DNA from: Terfezia claveryi
Taxonomy: Eukaryota; Ascomycota; Pezizomycetes; Pezizales; Pezizaceae
Length of the DNA stretch: 64,000 nt
Direction of reading: 5' to 3'
Assembly (NCBI GenBank): GCA_015179025.1
Contig: WHUX01000151.1
Location: 62,001-126,000, forward strand
Below, one piece after another: positions 34,080 to 44,692 of the stretch (positions are counted from its first letter, which is position 1; each line of letters starts with the position of its first letter). A program made the translations under genes and the position numbers. The notes under the pieces are model-generated. The model was not told the origin of the DNA, did not search any database, and saw nothing but the letters and a program-made list of their open reading frames with translations.

Positions 34080-35027
34080 CAATCTAGCCGCTTTCCAATC
34101 TTTCTTTTGCATACGGCTCCTTGCTTATCACCCCAATCATATTCCCCCTTGAAAAATCATGCTCGAATATTGGCACTCCCGCTCCCCTCATGTTCTTGTC
34201 TGTAATGCCGCCTCAATAGCTCGTCCGACACACGATGCACATTATTCGGTTCTCGGCAAACTGGGTCAAGCACCCTTCCGCCCAACCTACAGTATCCATG
34301 TCTTCATCAAAGACGACAAACTTGTAGTTGTCCTGCAATTCAGTTGGTTTGTACTCCGTACTTATAACTTCAATGAACTACTCACATCTGGATTCACCGA
34401 TATCAAAAATTAATCGAACATTGAGTGAATATGCTCACGAAGCAACATCACATTCTGTAGCGAATTGATCCTCAACACCCCATTTGTGTCATCCGTATCT
34501 GTAATCCACCTTCCGTATCTATACTGAATCCATTAGAGTCTCCGCATTTAACGGAAAAATATGCGCTGCTTCAAGCTACTCCAGTTCCCACGAGTGATCC
34601 TTGCTGTGTATTCACGACCTTAGAAATAACACATCTTCCATCCCTAGCACGAATTTCAGTAGCAAATCCACCATTTCTGCCTGATACATACGATACCGCC
34701 ATATCTCACCGTTCACATTAAAATGACCTACGCATCATTAGCATAAATCAGCATACTCCTACAGCTCAGGACTTACTATCGCAATTTAGCATAGTGTCCG
34801 GACTCCAGCCTAGTATTTGTTTTCATAACTATGTGACCCAAACTTCTCTCTTGTACTCGGATAGGCGTCTCCGTTATAAATAGGATCCCCAGTATGTCCA
34901 GAAATTTGCCTTCTGTTACCGAACCATTTTGAATCATTCCTCCCAGAGCGACGTCCGACGATATCGCATCATAAAACTGAACGTTTCGACCCAACGAACG
35001 GTCAATCGGCATTGCCCAGTATCTCAA
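34080..35027 (-). pseudogene. Degenerate HNH-nuclease-domain gene
   Basis: Broken gene of an HNH-containing fungal family that I associate with Pezizomycetes (from memory, not a search). The N-terminal part is still open (about 34776-35027): SLGRNVQFYDAISSDVALGG and MIQNGSVTEGKFLDILGILF. A plausible intron follows. The HNH core is then readable only by switching frames: EIRARDGRCVISKVVN, then EAAHIFPLNAETLMDS, then RYGRWITDTDDTNGVLRINS and LQNVMLLREHIHSMFD. The C-terminal tail is NMRGAGVPIFEHDF and SKEPYAKERLES. At least two frameshifts and a stop separate these blocks, so no functional product is expected. The core His of EAAHIF and the H of LREHIHSMFD remain visible. It lies in the mobile-element island. 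Confidence 0.72.
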
Positions 35028-36641
35028 TGAAGCGAAGCTGAGCCGAAGGCAATGTATAGCTGAATGACTTAACTCTATCTTCTATGTTCCCTGGTGAGCA
35101 CCACCACATATAATGAACTTATGTTCATGGCAACCGGACATATAAATACCCGCGTTATTAAGACTACAATTCACAGGTGAAAAAAAGTAAGAAATCAAAA
35201 AACACCCAGGGAATTGGGGTGTATGTGTGGCCCATAAGGTAGGTTACATAGGATGTATATTATAGTTGTGTTTTATCCTTGATCGTGCTGGAGATGATGC
35301 AAAAGGAATTTAAGTTAACCTGTTGACAATACAGATGATAAGTGCTCGTACCCACACTTGTTAAATAAAAAAAGGTTCAATCTGCTAGGGGTCAGACCTT
35401 TTTTTTTTTTGGGGGGGGAGGGGGAACTTCCCGTTTGGGTAGTACTACGTCTTGGCGTACCGCGACGTCAATTAGGCCCCCTTATAATCAGGCTGAATGT
35501 ACAGTAGGCCCACAACAACGTCTATCTAGAATAATTCCCACACCTCTAACTCAATGATATACAAGGGTATTGCACTCCGCGGCAGGCCAAGAGTGAATTC
35601 AATCAACGTACATATGTACATATCTCTCCCTGAACAATTCAGGAAGACATTCATATCCTGCGGCATGCATTTTGCTTGCAGCACATCATGTCATGTCATG
35701 CATGGCCGCGGACAAGCACTGGGACAACTCCCAGCATTGGAAATCTATGGTAAAGGGAACTGTTCTCCGGCTCTGCTTGCCCGCACATCAGTACTGTTGC
35801 ATATTGAAGCCGAGGTTCTGAGGCGGATCGCTTTCACTGTAAGCTATGCTGTCATACCGGTGTTAATTAATCAATCACAAGTACATTCACATGCGTACCG
35901 CGCCGGCCACGGACACGCGTTGCGGGCCTATACACAGGACTGGTCAACGGTTCCAAAGAAGCCTATTTGTGAGGGCTTTAATTACGCCGTGCGTATAGTG
36001 TACATACATGTACATATGTACTAACGTTCCACCAGACATATGCAATAGGACACATGCAATGGGAATGAATCTATTTGTGTGAGTGGTATGTAGTCATTGG
36101 CATTGCCCATATCCATCTTCCAGCCCCGTGCTCAATTCATTTATACATACACTCCAAATTTTTTGTTGGTTGAAATAAGGCCCTCGATCGACAGGTTTTG
36201 GGATTGATCGACGGGAAGGTTCAACGTGGGGATCTCGTCCGTGCGTGGGCGTTTGCATCGGGATTGGGACATTGGAGAGGCATTGATACCGATAACAAGT
36301 CTTTCCGAATCGTCGGCATAGATTGAATTGGACGGGAAACCAGAGTCTGCTCAGCTAGATCGTGGGACTCACAAACGAAGTCCCCGAGGGCAGCCATTGG
36401 TCACTAAACGAGGAATGAGACGATCTTTGAGACACAGAAATTTCACGGTATCAATCGATATCGTAGAATATGTATAGTAGGCGGTCCTGAACATGCATAA
36501 CATAAGAATATGACCATCTACAGTAGTTAACAGCAATTAGGATATTAATTCCCACTACTCCCCTCTTAGCAAGTCTCTCTCCGATTCCCAGCCTCCCCAC
36601 CTTGCGCACTAAAAATCATACTTTTAGTATTGGGTTAGGCG
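35028..36641. other. Intergenic stretch 3' of CHS5
   Basis: About 1.6 kb with no supported gene. The palindrome GTACATATGTAC occurs near both 35608 and 36010, about 400 bp apart, and may mark the ends of an unidentified repeat. The longest frame (35554-36024) has no recognisable domain and unbiased codon use, so I do not call it. Confidence 0.5.
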
Positions 36642-37062
36642 CTAAAGAGATACTGTCTCAAATCCCTCCTCAGTCTTCTTTGAAGAATCTGGCGATGCCA
36701 CATCTCCCAAGTCCGCTTCAGGTTTTGCTGGTGTAATTTCCTTCTCCTTTTGCTTTTCGTCCTCATCGAGACTTTCCTCATCTCCTTTATCATTAGATTC
36801 TGCAGCCCGCTCCTCTGTATGTGAATCAGCTTGAGTTGCCGCTGCAACCACTTCATCCTGATTCTCGGGAACACCCTCTTTTGGTGGCTGAAGAGGTAGT
36901 TCCTTCCGCTCAGGAGAGGGTGAATTTTGTCTCAGGTCAGGGGTATCCGCAGGAGTCGACCCCGCTGAACTAGCAACTTGTGCAGCCACCGCGTCCAATG
37001 AATTCTTTGGCTGTGGCTGCTGCTGCTGCTGTGGCGGTGATTGGTGCTGCTGCTGCTGTTGT

Positions 37063-37094
<32 letters not shown>

Positions 37095-38036
37095 ACCCGG
37101 ACCAGCTGTCCCAGGCCTAGGCCCACGCTCTCGCAAGGTTGGTCTCATCAGTCTTGGGTCCGCCGTGAGATAGTATGCCCTCACGCCTACAATTCTCCCC
37201 TCACTCTCACATGCCTCCACCCACTCCGGCCTCACCACGGGAATATTCATCTCGACAGCACGCTCCCATGCCTGTCCCCTTCCTTCCGTACAAACAAAAT
37301 GTGTAGTGTCAATCCGGACATAATCTTGTAACGGCTTCGCACCAATCCTTAACAATGTAGTCTCTAATTGCTCCTTAGCCTCAGGTGGCATCACTCCAGG
37401 ACACACCGTGATACCAGAGAGATCTGTCAACTTTTGCGTCTTGACCGTAACCTTGTCACTACTGTACGTTCCCGCACTAGTCTTCAGTACAAGGTGGAAT
37501 GTGTACTCGGTATTCACCGCCAATCCTGATATCTTTGTTGTCGTGAACGACGTTGGGTTGGGTATCGACCCAGACTTGGCACCATTACGGTACAGCGTCA
37601 GCGACCGGAGGGTTGCCGTAGCCAGGTTGATGGGGTCCCATTCTAGGACAACAGAGGTCTGAGTGGCATTGCGGATACGTAGCTGGGGCTTCGTGGGTGA
37701 GTGAATTCCGAATTGGCTGAAGATCTCCTCTTGTAAGTGGGCAAAGGCGTTGGCGGAGGTGAGCTCAGCGGTAGTATTACGGGAGACTTGGATGTCGACT
37801 ATAGATCCAGAGGAAATGCCATTCGGCAGGAGGATGCTCGGGAACTCTATCTAGACGGAGGAACAGCAGGAGAGGTTAGTTCTCATACCCAGCACCCAAA
37901 CTATCCCCCTCCCACTGCCACTGCCACAAAGTGAGTGAGACATTCGATGAAAGGGAGATCTCACCAGCCTTCGATCCTCTGTCAGAAGAATTGCAATTCC
38001 GGCATCTACTTTGCCGACCGTTAAAGATATTAGCAT
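36642..38036 (-). CDS. CHS5: CHS5, exomer scaffold (FN3-BRCT) for chitin synthase export
   Basis: Chs5, the scaffold of the exomer complex that carries chitin synthase III and other cargo from the trans-Golgi to the cell surface. Two exons, 37965-38036 and 36642-37850, encode 426 residues. The N-terminal oligomerisation segment is MLISLTVGKVDAGIAILLTE, continuing IEFPSILLPNGISSGSIVDI. A fibronectin-III fold follows (PQLRIRNATQTSVVLEWDPI to YTFHLVLKTSAGTYSS). The BRCT domain runs from DLSGITVCPGVMP to VRPEWVEACESEGRIVGVRA. The C-terminal tail is low complexity, with a polyQ tract and an acidic Glu/Lys-rich end (GFETVSL). The start is set by the near-universal MLxSLTVGKVDA form. The 114-bp intron splits the first conserved block exactly where both halves fit. 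Confidence 0.95.
37015..37095 (-). repeat. Polyglutamine tract in CHS5
   Basis: CAG/CAA codons encode about 16 Gln, then His/Ser/Pro, then another Gln run. It lies after the BRCT domain in the disordered tail. Confidence 0.9.
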
Positions 38037-38409
38037 ATTTGTGGGGGCAACAGCTCGTTGGATGTGGGATGAAATTGGCGTTACTGAAGCTCTGGTGTGT
38101 AAGTCATGTGGCTATTATGGGGGCTAAGAGATTGGCTTGAGCTCTTTTAAGCCGCATTGGTGCAAAACATTACTTGTACAGGTATATTTTAATATTGGTA
38201 ATGAGAGAAATATACTACGCAAAATTCGTCTTGTTCTAAGGAATGCCTAGGAAATAATAAATAAACCCCTTGCCCTTCGCCCTTAGCAGAATGGAACATT
38301 CGATTCCTGGAAAAGCAAGAGCAAAAAAAAAATGAATGGTCAACAACTCCAATATTGAGAAGAACCCCCCAAATGCAACTAACTCCCATGTACGCAAAAT
38401 GAAACCAGA

Positions 38410-40427
38410 TTAACTCTTAAAGTCCCCAATGTTATGAATGCTAATGTCCATCCTTTCCTTCACGTGCTCCCCGTTCTCATGTACTTCCACACCATTAACC
38501 TCCTGAAGGACGGTCTTAATGTCGCCAGGACTAGCAACACCTGCCGCAACCGCTGTGATAGCGGCCTCCTTCCTCTTGAGTTTCGCCGTTTCCCCTCGTG
38601 TTTCTTCCAATTCTGAGAAATAGTTTTTGTCTACCGGAGTCACATACTCCCCACTAAATACACCATGCTCGAAGTTCTTGATTGTAGGGTTGAGAGAATG
38701 GCAGGATGCAATAAGGTCCGGAAGGGTCTGATAAATGACGGCATCGGCGCCAATAATCTCCGAGATTTCGGCCTCTGTATGGCCGTAGGCAACGAGTTCT
38801 TTCGTATCCGCCAAATCAATACCGTAAATATGAGCATTCCTGCACCCAAGGTCGTCAGCTAGTAGCACTTGAACTTGATGAAGGTTAGGAACTGACCTGA
38901 TGGGTGGAGAGCAACTAGCTAAGAAAACTTTCTTTGCCCCTGCATCGCGCGCCATCTGAACAATTTCCTTACTAGTAGTACCTCTAACGATAGAGTCATC
39001 CACTAACAATACGTTTCGTCCTTCAAATTCCGTTTTCATGGCATGTAACTTCCGCCGAACAGTCTTTCGCCTCAATTTCTGACCAGGCATGATAAAGGTC
39101 CTAAATATGTACCTGTTCTTGATGAAGGCAGGACAGTATGGAATTCCAAGGTCCTGGGCAACAGTAAGAGCGGAAGTATTAGAGGTTTCAGGGATTGGTA
39201 TGACAACATCAATGGTCTTCAAAATCTTCTCACCAAGCTGGCGTTTTATTGTTCCAGCAAGGTAGGATCCCATGTTTTGGCGTGAACGGTGAACGGAAAT
39301 ACCATCAATGACAGTGTCTGGCCGAGCGAAGTAGACGTACTCGAATAGGTCAGGAGAATAGTTAAGCTGTGGCACGACTTGTTTGAATATCGGCTGACAA
39401 CCTTTTCGGATGATGACAGCCTCTCCTACACAAACTAGGATAAGAAACATATTGTGCAAGACTAACGTAGGTTGGTTGCTACTTACCAGGCTTAACATCA
39501 AGTTGGTTGATAAAGTCAAGTTGGTCTAGAGCCACACTTTCACTAGCAAACATATAATCCATGCTGCCCTTCGCGCCCTTCCTCTCACCGAGGATCAAGG
39601 GCCTTATTCCATAGGGGTCTCTAAACCCAATGATACCAAAGCCTTCGCCCAAGTCAGATGTGTGCCAAACGCACGCTTGAATAAAGGTCCTCACCTGCAA
39701 GCATGGCGACACATGCATAGCCTCCTTTACACATCTCATAAACACCACCAAGAGCTCCGAAAAGGTCATCCTCATTTACACGAAATTTTCCAGTCTCTTG
39801 CAACTTGCTGGCGAAGATATTGAGAAGTGTCTCGGAATCGGAGTCGGTGTTAATATGCCTATGGGCTTCATGGTCTAGATAGTTTCGCAGGGCGGAGGCG
39901 TTGATGAGGTTCCCATTCTACACGAAATATAAGTGATGTTGCTCATGAAAATGAGAGAGAATATTTACATGAGCGAAGCAAATCCCATATGGAGAGTTCA
40001 CATAAAATGGCTGTGCCTCAGCATTTGCCGAGGATCCTGCAGTGGGATACCTTACTGTAATTACCATCACAGTGTCATGTCAGAAAAAAGTCTCCCAATT
40101 ACCGAGAACGGATTTTCATTGAAGTCCAAGAAAATTATAATGGTAAATTGATAGTAAAAACCGCAGGTCCCAAACAATAGACGGAAGAAGTGACATACAA
40201 TGTCCTAGGCCCATGAAGCCAGGTAGATCTTTTATCCGACGTCCATCCTGGAAAACGTGGGCGGCCATGCCGTTCCCTTTACACTGAAATATCCGTCCTC
40301 CACCAGCACATGTCGTGATTCCACAAGCATCTTGTCCCCTGTGCTGTAATAGGTACAATGCTTCATGTAAAGCCTCCGCTGCTGATTCCTGTTGATCGGC
40401 AAGGAGTATAGCTAGAATTCCGCACAT
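38410..40427 (-). CDS. ADE4: Amidophosphoribosyltransferase, first step of purine synthesis
   Basis: Glutamine phosphoribosylpyrophosphate amidotransferase, which makes 5-phosphoribosylamine from PRPP and glutamine. Five exons: 40199-40427, 39969-40054, 39695-39917, 39487-39642 and 38410-39425, giving 569 residues. Cys2 of [11 protein letters not shown] is the N-terminal nucleophile after Met removal. [30 protein letters not shown] and [11 protein letters not shown] are glutaminase-domain motifs. [17 protein letters not shown] and [20 protein letters not shown] follow. [20 protein letters not shown] is the PRPP-binding loop, and [11 protein letters not shown] and [20 protein letters not shown] are also conserved. 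The start was fixed by the required MCGI, so the Met further upstream in frame was discarded. The C-terminus is longer than bacterial PurF by a Lys/Glu-rich tail, as is common in fungi. No regulatory element is visible. Confidence 0.97.
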
Positions 40428-42551
40428 TTTACCTGTTTTCAAGATTACATTAGCGATGGCCACTACCCAGTTGAGATGATCATTGTCTCATAATTGATGT
40501 AAGAAGAGCAGCCGCATTGGGGTGGATCAGTAAAACGAGTGACTCTGCAGCGTGGGTCTTAAACCACTTGGAAGTCTAACATCTAATAAAATTGGGGTAT
40601 ATCATCATAACACCGGCGGGCAAAGCGAAGGCAAACATTAAAGCTAGGGGTCGAGACTACTAACCTGTCGTAAGTAAGGAATTAAGGGGGGTGAATCATA
40701 AAAGGGATCTAGTACTGTCAAGAGAATATCTCAAATACCCCGCTTTGCCAATCAAAGAGCTCCCAATGAGATGAGGAGGAAGCCGATGAATGTCGATGTG
40801 TCCTCCTGGAGTGAGTAGGCCTATGGACTGGAAATTTGTTCAATGCCAGTTAAGATTGAAGCATACTGGACACCAGAGAAGGCGGGGGATGTGCGGTTGA
40901 TTTATCTTATGAATTTGCGAAGCTCTGGGGACAAAAAGACTAGACGAGCTAGCTACGGAAAAAAATTGATAGAACAAACAATTTTTAGTCCCAATCCGAA
41001 GCAGACCCTTGAACCTCTGCTGACTAAGTGTGTGTTGACGCTCGACACTTGGACGTATTGACGTATTATATATCGATGGATGTGCCAATCAATGCAGGGC
41101 ACCTGAGATGATATATCTGTGTGTATGAAGATTCTGTATAGTGAGCACCTGCTTCTAGTTGGTGAACAAGACGGTAACACGGGAATGTTTATTGTAACGT
41201 ACCGTAGGTTGTATTTCGCAGCTGCATTTATACTCAGACGCATGTACAAAGTTGGAGCCTAGGCACATGCCCGTCTTGCAGTGAAGTAAGCGAAAGCCTG
41301 AAGTTTGACGAGAAGCACGAGCCGCAGGGCAAGATGAAGAAACCCAAGATCCGGACTGGCTGACATTCCAGGATATCAAACTTGAGTTGAGAGCAAGATA
41401 GTGTTATCACATAGCTAACAATCAAGGCAGGAAATGAATTACCCAGTCTCGTCCAAACCCTGGCAGGATTGGCTGTTGTGTATCCATACCACAAATTGAA
41501 GGATTCAAGGAAGAAAAAGAGGAAGAAGCAAAGAGAAGATAGTTAAGCAGAGTCTGGATAGAATACAGCTAAGTAAGTGGGTGTTTTTGTATAGTCTGGA
41601 CCCGCGATCGACCTAAGGTCATGACGGGACCACTGCCAATTAATACTCCGTATTGTCCTACTCACGCCGACAGGGGCGGTGGGCTTCAAGTAGAGTACGG
41701 AGCACGGTACAGCAGTGGTTGGCTTTCGCAGGTCCAGGAGACAGCAGAGGACCCTTATCCCTCTTATCCTTCTTCCATTCCCTCCCTTCCATCCTTTGGG
41801 GTATCGCGACATCTCTTGAACCCTTTGGTTCGTTCGTTCTCTTTACAGCCATTCGTGTTGGCAAGCCCATAATTTCAAGCAACCCCTGGGTTTTCCCATT
41901 TCAAGCGCACCGAAGCGTCACGTTCCTTTCCAACCATTGTCTGCCAGTCCTTATAGTTTTGGCGATCGCCCACCCCCCGTCCTGCTTCTTGTCGCTCATC
42001 CCGAGCAAAGATCCGGTACGTACCGTAGAGCTTTTCACATTTCGAGTCGCATACTCCAATGTATATGCCTGCAATTTTCCTCACTTTTGTATGGTACCTT
42101 GTGCGTTACTGGCGGCCTTTGGCCCCTGAGCGAGAAAAAGCTGCCCTTTTTCCTGCTGGCGTTTGGGTGTGTTTTTGGGTTGCTTCGCGGCGGCTGTGGC
42201 GGTACCTACCACACCAAACTTTTCTGCCATGCCCCATTGGCAAAATCCTTCATCCTTCTAACAGAGTTGCCAGGAAGTTTCTGAGAAAACATCTCAACCT
42301 CAGGATCCTCCAGTCATTCGTTTCAACTCAGAGACCCACTCTCATTTCAGCATCCCAGGTGCCTGCCTACCCCTGGCCTTATACACTGCTGTTTCCGGAG
42401 AAGCCGTCCACACATCACTCTACCCAATTCAAGTTATAGAACTTCTGCCCGGTCAGCCTCAACTTGTACTCCTATCCGTGTACTCCGGACAACCATCTAC
42501 ACAGCATCAACCACAATTTGAGGATAACTTCAGTGTCTGCCTCCGAACAAC
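40428..42551. other. Intergenic region ADE4-CSI2
   Basis: About 2.1 kb between divergent genes, so promoters for both lie here. At 41591-41632 a segment around ACCCGCGATCGACCTAAGGT matches one at 56264-56310. Pyrimidine-rich stretches from 41750 to 42500 look like a long 5' leader of the CSI2-like gene. Several overlapping frames on both strands (40840-42440) carry no domain or conserved motif and are not called. Confidence 0.5.
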
Positions 42552-43655
42552 ATGAACCTCAATAAATTTACAACAACATTCTTCCTGCTGCTAGCCCTAC
42601 TAGCGACAGTGATCCTTGCGCAGGATAAGAAAGCGACAACCACTGCGAATGCTGAATTGACAACTACAGCTGCACAAGAGACATCGGCTTCCGACTCCCC
42701 AAATGAGACAAGTACTTCTGAGGCCCCGAAGGAAACAAGTAATTCTGAGGCGAAGCAAACTAGTACTTCTGAGGAGAAACAAACAAGTACCTCCTTGAGG
42801 ACAACAGAGACAACTCCGACTGGGAAGCCACCTGCGTTGACTACTAGTACTACTAGCACGACTGAGAGCATTCCAGAAATTACTGATTCATCTGGGTCAA
42901 CCCTCCCACCAAAGCCGAAGCTCAGCACTGCGAGGGAATATCCGAAACCTACCGTCCCCCCAACTTCCGGAGCACCATTTATGCAGAAATCGTCACTTCC
43001 CGAAGGGACTTTCTTTATTGCAGTAGGAGCGGCGCTTGGATTCTTGATGTTTTCGGTTTTTGCTTGGAGGATGATTGTTGCCTGGTCGCTACATCGGTCT
43101 GTCAAACGTGCTGCAGAGCAAGCAAATGCGGTGGACTCTAAAGCCATGCTCCGCCCCCCACAGGGTGGAAACTCTGGTGCATTTTATGCAGCAGGTGCCG
43201 GGTCTTCAGTGTCACTTGGTGACCTTAGTAGGGGTGGTGCTGGAGCTAAACAGACTCCTAACAGCAGTTTGTTCTTCTCGCCTACCGCTGGGGTTAGTGC
43301 AGCTGGGGATCGTAGAAGTGCGTACCTGCCTGCTGGGTACTACCCCACTGGGAATGGTAGCGGGTCACTTGGGCCAAATGCTAGTCAGACGCATTTCCAC
43401 ACGCAGTCGATGTCGTCAAGATATGGATCGTATGATAGGAGAGGGTTGGGCCCTTCGCCTCCTGGGTCGCCGCTGATCTCGCCATCGATGCCACCTTCTA
43501 GGGGAGGGAACGGGTCACCAATGTTGCCAACACTAAGGGGGAGCGAGAGTAGGACCAGCTTGTCAATACCGCCAGTACCGGGGCAGAGGGCACCTAGTGC
43601 CTATTTGGAGGATTTGTTTGAGAATCATCAGCAACAGCCGGGAGGGAGGTACTAG
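42552..43655 (+). CDS. CSI2: CSI2-like chitin synthase 3 complex membrane protein
   Basis: Single-pass membrane protein resembling fungal Csi2, linked to chitin synthase 3 function. A single exon encodes 367 residues. A signal peptide (about residues 1-24, MNLNKFTTTFFLLLALLATV) is followed by a Ser/Thr-rich extracellular part to about 130 with repeated TSTSE units. The family-typical juxtamembrane stretch PTVPPTSGAPFMQKSSLPEG follows. The membrane helix is at about 152-176 (FFIAVGAALGFLMFSVFAWR), then WSLHRSVKRAAEQAN at the cytoplasmic side and a Gly/Ser/Pro-rich tail. The name rests on the juxtamembrane plus helix plus basic-helix signature, which is recognisable but short. A more general mucin-like wall sensor would be the alternative. 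CHS5, which exports chitin synthase 3, lies 4.5 kb away with ADE4 between. Confidence 0.75.
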   Translation: MNLNKFTTTFFLLLALLATVILAQDKKATTTANAELTTTAAQETSASDSPNETSTSEAPKETSNSEAKQTSTSEEKQTSTSLRTTETTPTGKPPALTTSTTSTTESIPEITDSSGSTLPPKPKLSTAREYPKPTVPPTSGAPFMQKSSLPEGTFFIAVGAALGFLMFSVFAWRMIVAWSLHRSVKRAAEQANAVDSKAMLRPPQGGNSGAFYAAGAGSSVSLGDLSRGGAGAKQTPNSSLFFSPTAGVSAAGDRRSAYLPAGYYPTGNGSGSLGPNASQTHFHTQSMSSRYGSYDRRGLGPSPPGSPLISPSMPPSRGGNGSPMLPTLRGSESRTSLSIPPVPGQRAPSAYLEDLFENHQQQPGGRY

Positions 43656-44692
43656 ATCTGGCGTGATACGAAGCGGGGTAGTGTTGTTTTCCGGGTATTC
43701 TACGAGTGCTATTTCTTGGTGATGTGTCCGAGAAACGGGATTCAAGGGTTAAATGCCTTTTTTTTTTTTCTTTTTTTTTTTCTTGTGAATATGGCGCTTG
43801 TTGCTTTTACGAACTCTGGCTTGCTTTATTCTAGTTTATTTGAACGGACTATTCTTACTTGTGGAAGCTCGGTTGACCCTTCTTTTCCCTTCTGGCCTTG
43901 TCTGCTTGGAGGGCGGAAGGCATGATGCCATGATTCGACATTTTTTTTCTTGCAGTCGGTTGGGTTTATATACCTCTGTTTGTTTCGTGGGAGGCTCCTA
44001 GCATTATCTCACGGGAATAGAAGATTAGTCGAAAAATGAATATTTCCTGGTGTGCATTCGTTTAATATTGTTTCACCGGGCCTGAGGAATGATGTGGAGA
44101 CCATTGCAGCCTATGGTGCATATGGCAAACCTGCTTCTGCCTGGTTGAAGGTTATATGTACCGGGAGAAGATCGTGTCCCATATAACTTGCACATCTTAA
44201 TATATCATTGCTGTATATTGGGATATTTATTTTGACATGATCATAACCCCCACGTAGTGCCGTACCGTAGTTGCATGCCGTCCCACTGCATGCACAACAT
44301 GGCGGAAGGACACTCCTTGCAGCTTGCTCGTTTTTGTGTCTGGATCCATGCAAGCTCGTGCCCTTTTGCGAGTGAGAGTGCGAGAGTGCGAGAGTGTGAG
44401 AGAGTGAGAGTGAGAGAGACTGTGAGCGTTGAAACTTGCGGCATAACGTCCACTTCTCGGCTCGCGAGATTGTTGTTCCGCGGCTAATCGCCGGAGTTGT
44501 ATAAGCTAGGCGTCCTCCAGCCTGGGGATCACATTTCGGTTCTGGTCCGGCTTTCGCCCTCACGGTCGTTTCCATTTCATTCAACTGCTACTGCACACAC
44601 AGTCTAGGCACAGCTCATGATATGACCATAACGACTCCTCATCGATCCTACTCTCCACAGCTACACCCACGTACATATAACCCATCACCACC
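43656..44692. other. Intergenic gap CSI2-ERD1
   Basis: About 1.0 kb between two plus-strand genes. It includes T-rich 3' UTR-like sequence (43755-43790) and a purine-rich GAGAGTG-type repeat at about 44365-44425. Nothing else is supported. Confidence 0.5.
44365..44425. repeat. GAGAGTGC/GAGTGAGA purine-rich repeat upstream of ERD1
   Basis: Irregular tandem units such as GTGAGAGTGCGAGAGTGCGA lie about 270-330 bp before the ERD1 start. Such GA tracts are common in fungal promoters. No factor is assigned. Confidence 0.7.

Noticed and set aside
35554..36024. 156-codon plus-strand frame in the 3' gap of CHS5
   Set aside because: No domain, no codon bias and no splice partners. It spans palindromic repeats.
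40840..42440. Many overlapping frames on both strands between ADE4 and CSI2
   Set aside because: None shows a domain, conserved motif or consistent splice structure. The region fits promoters and a long pyrimidine-rich leader.
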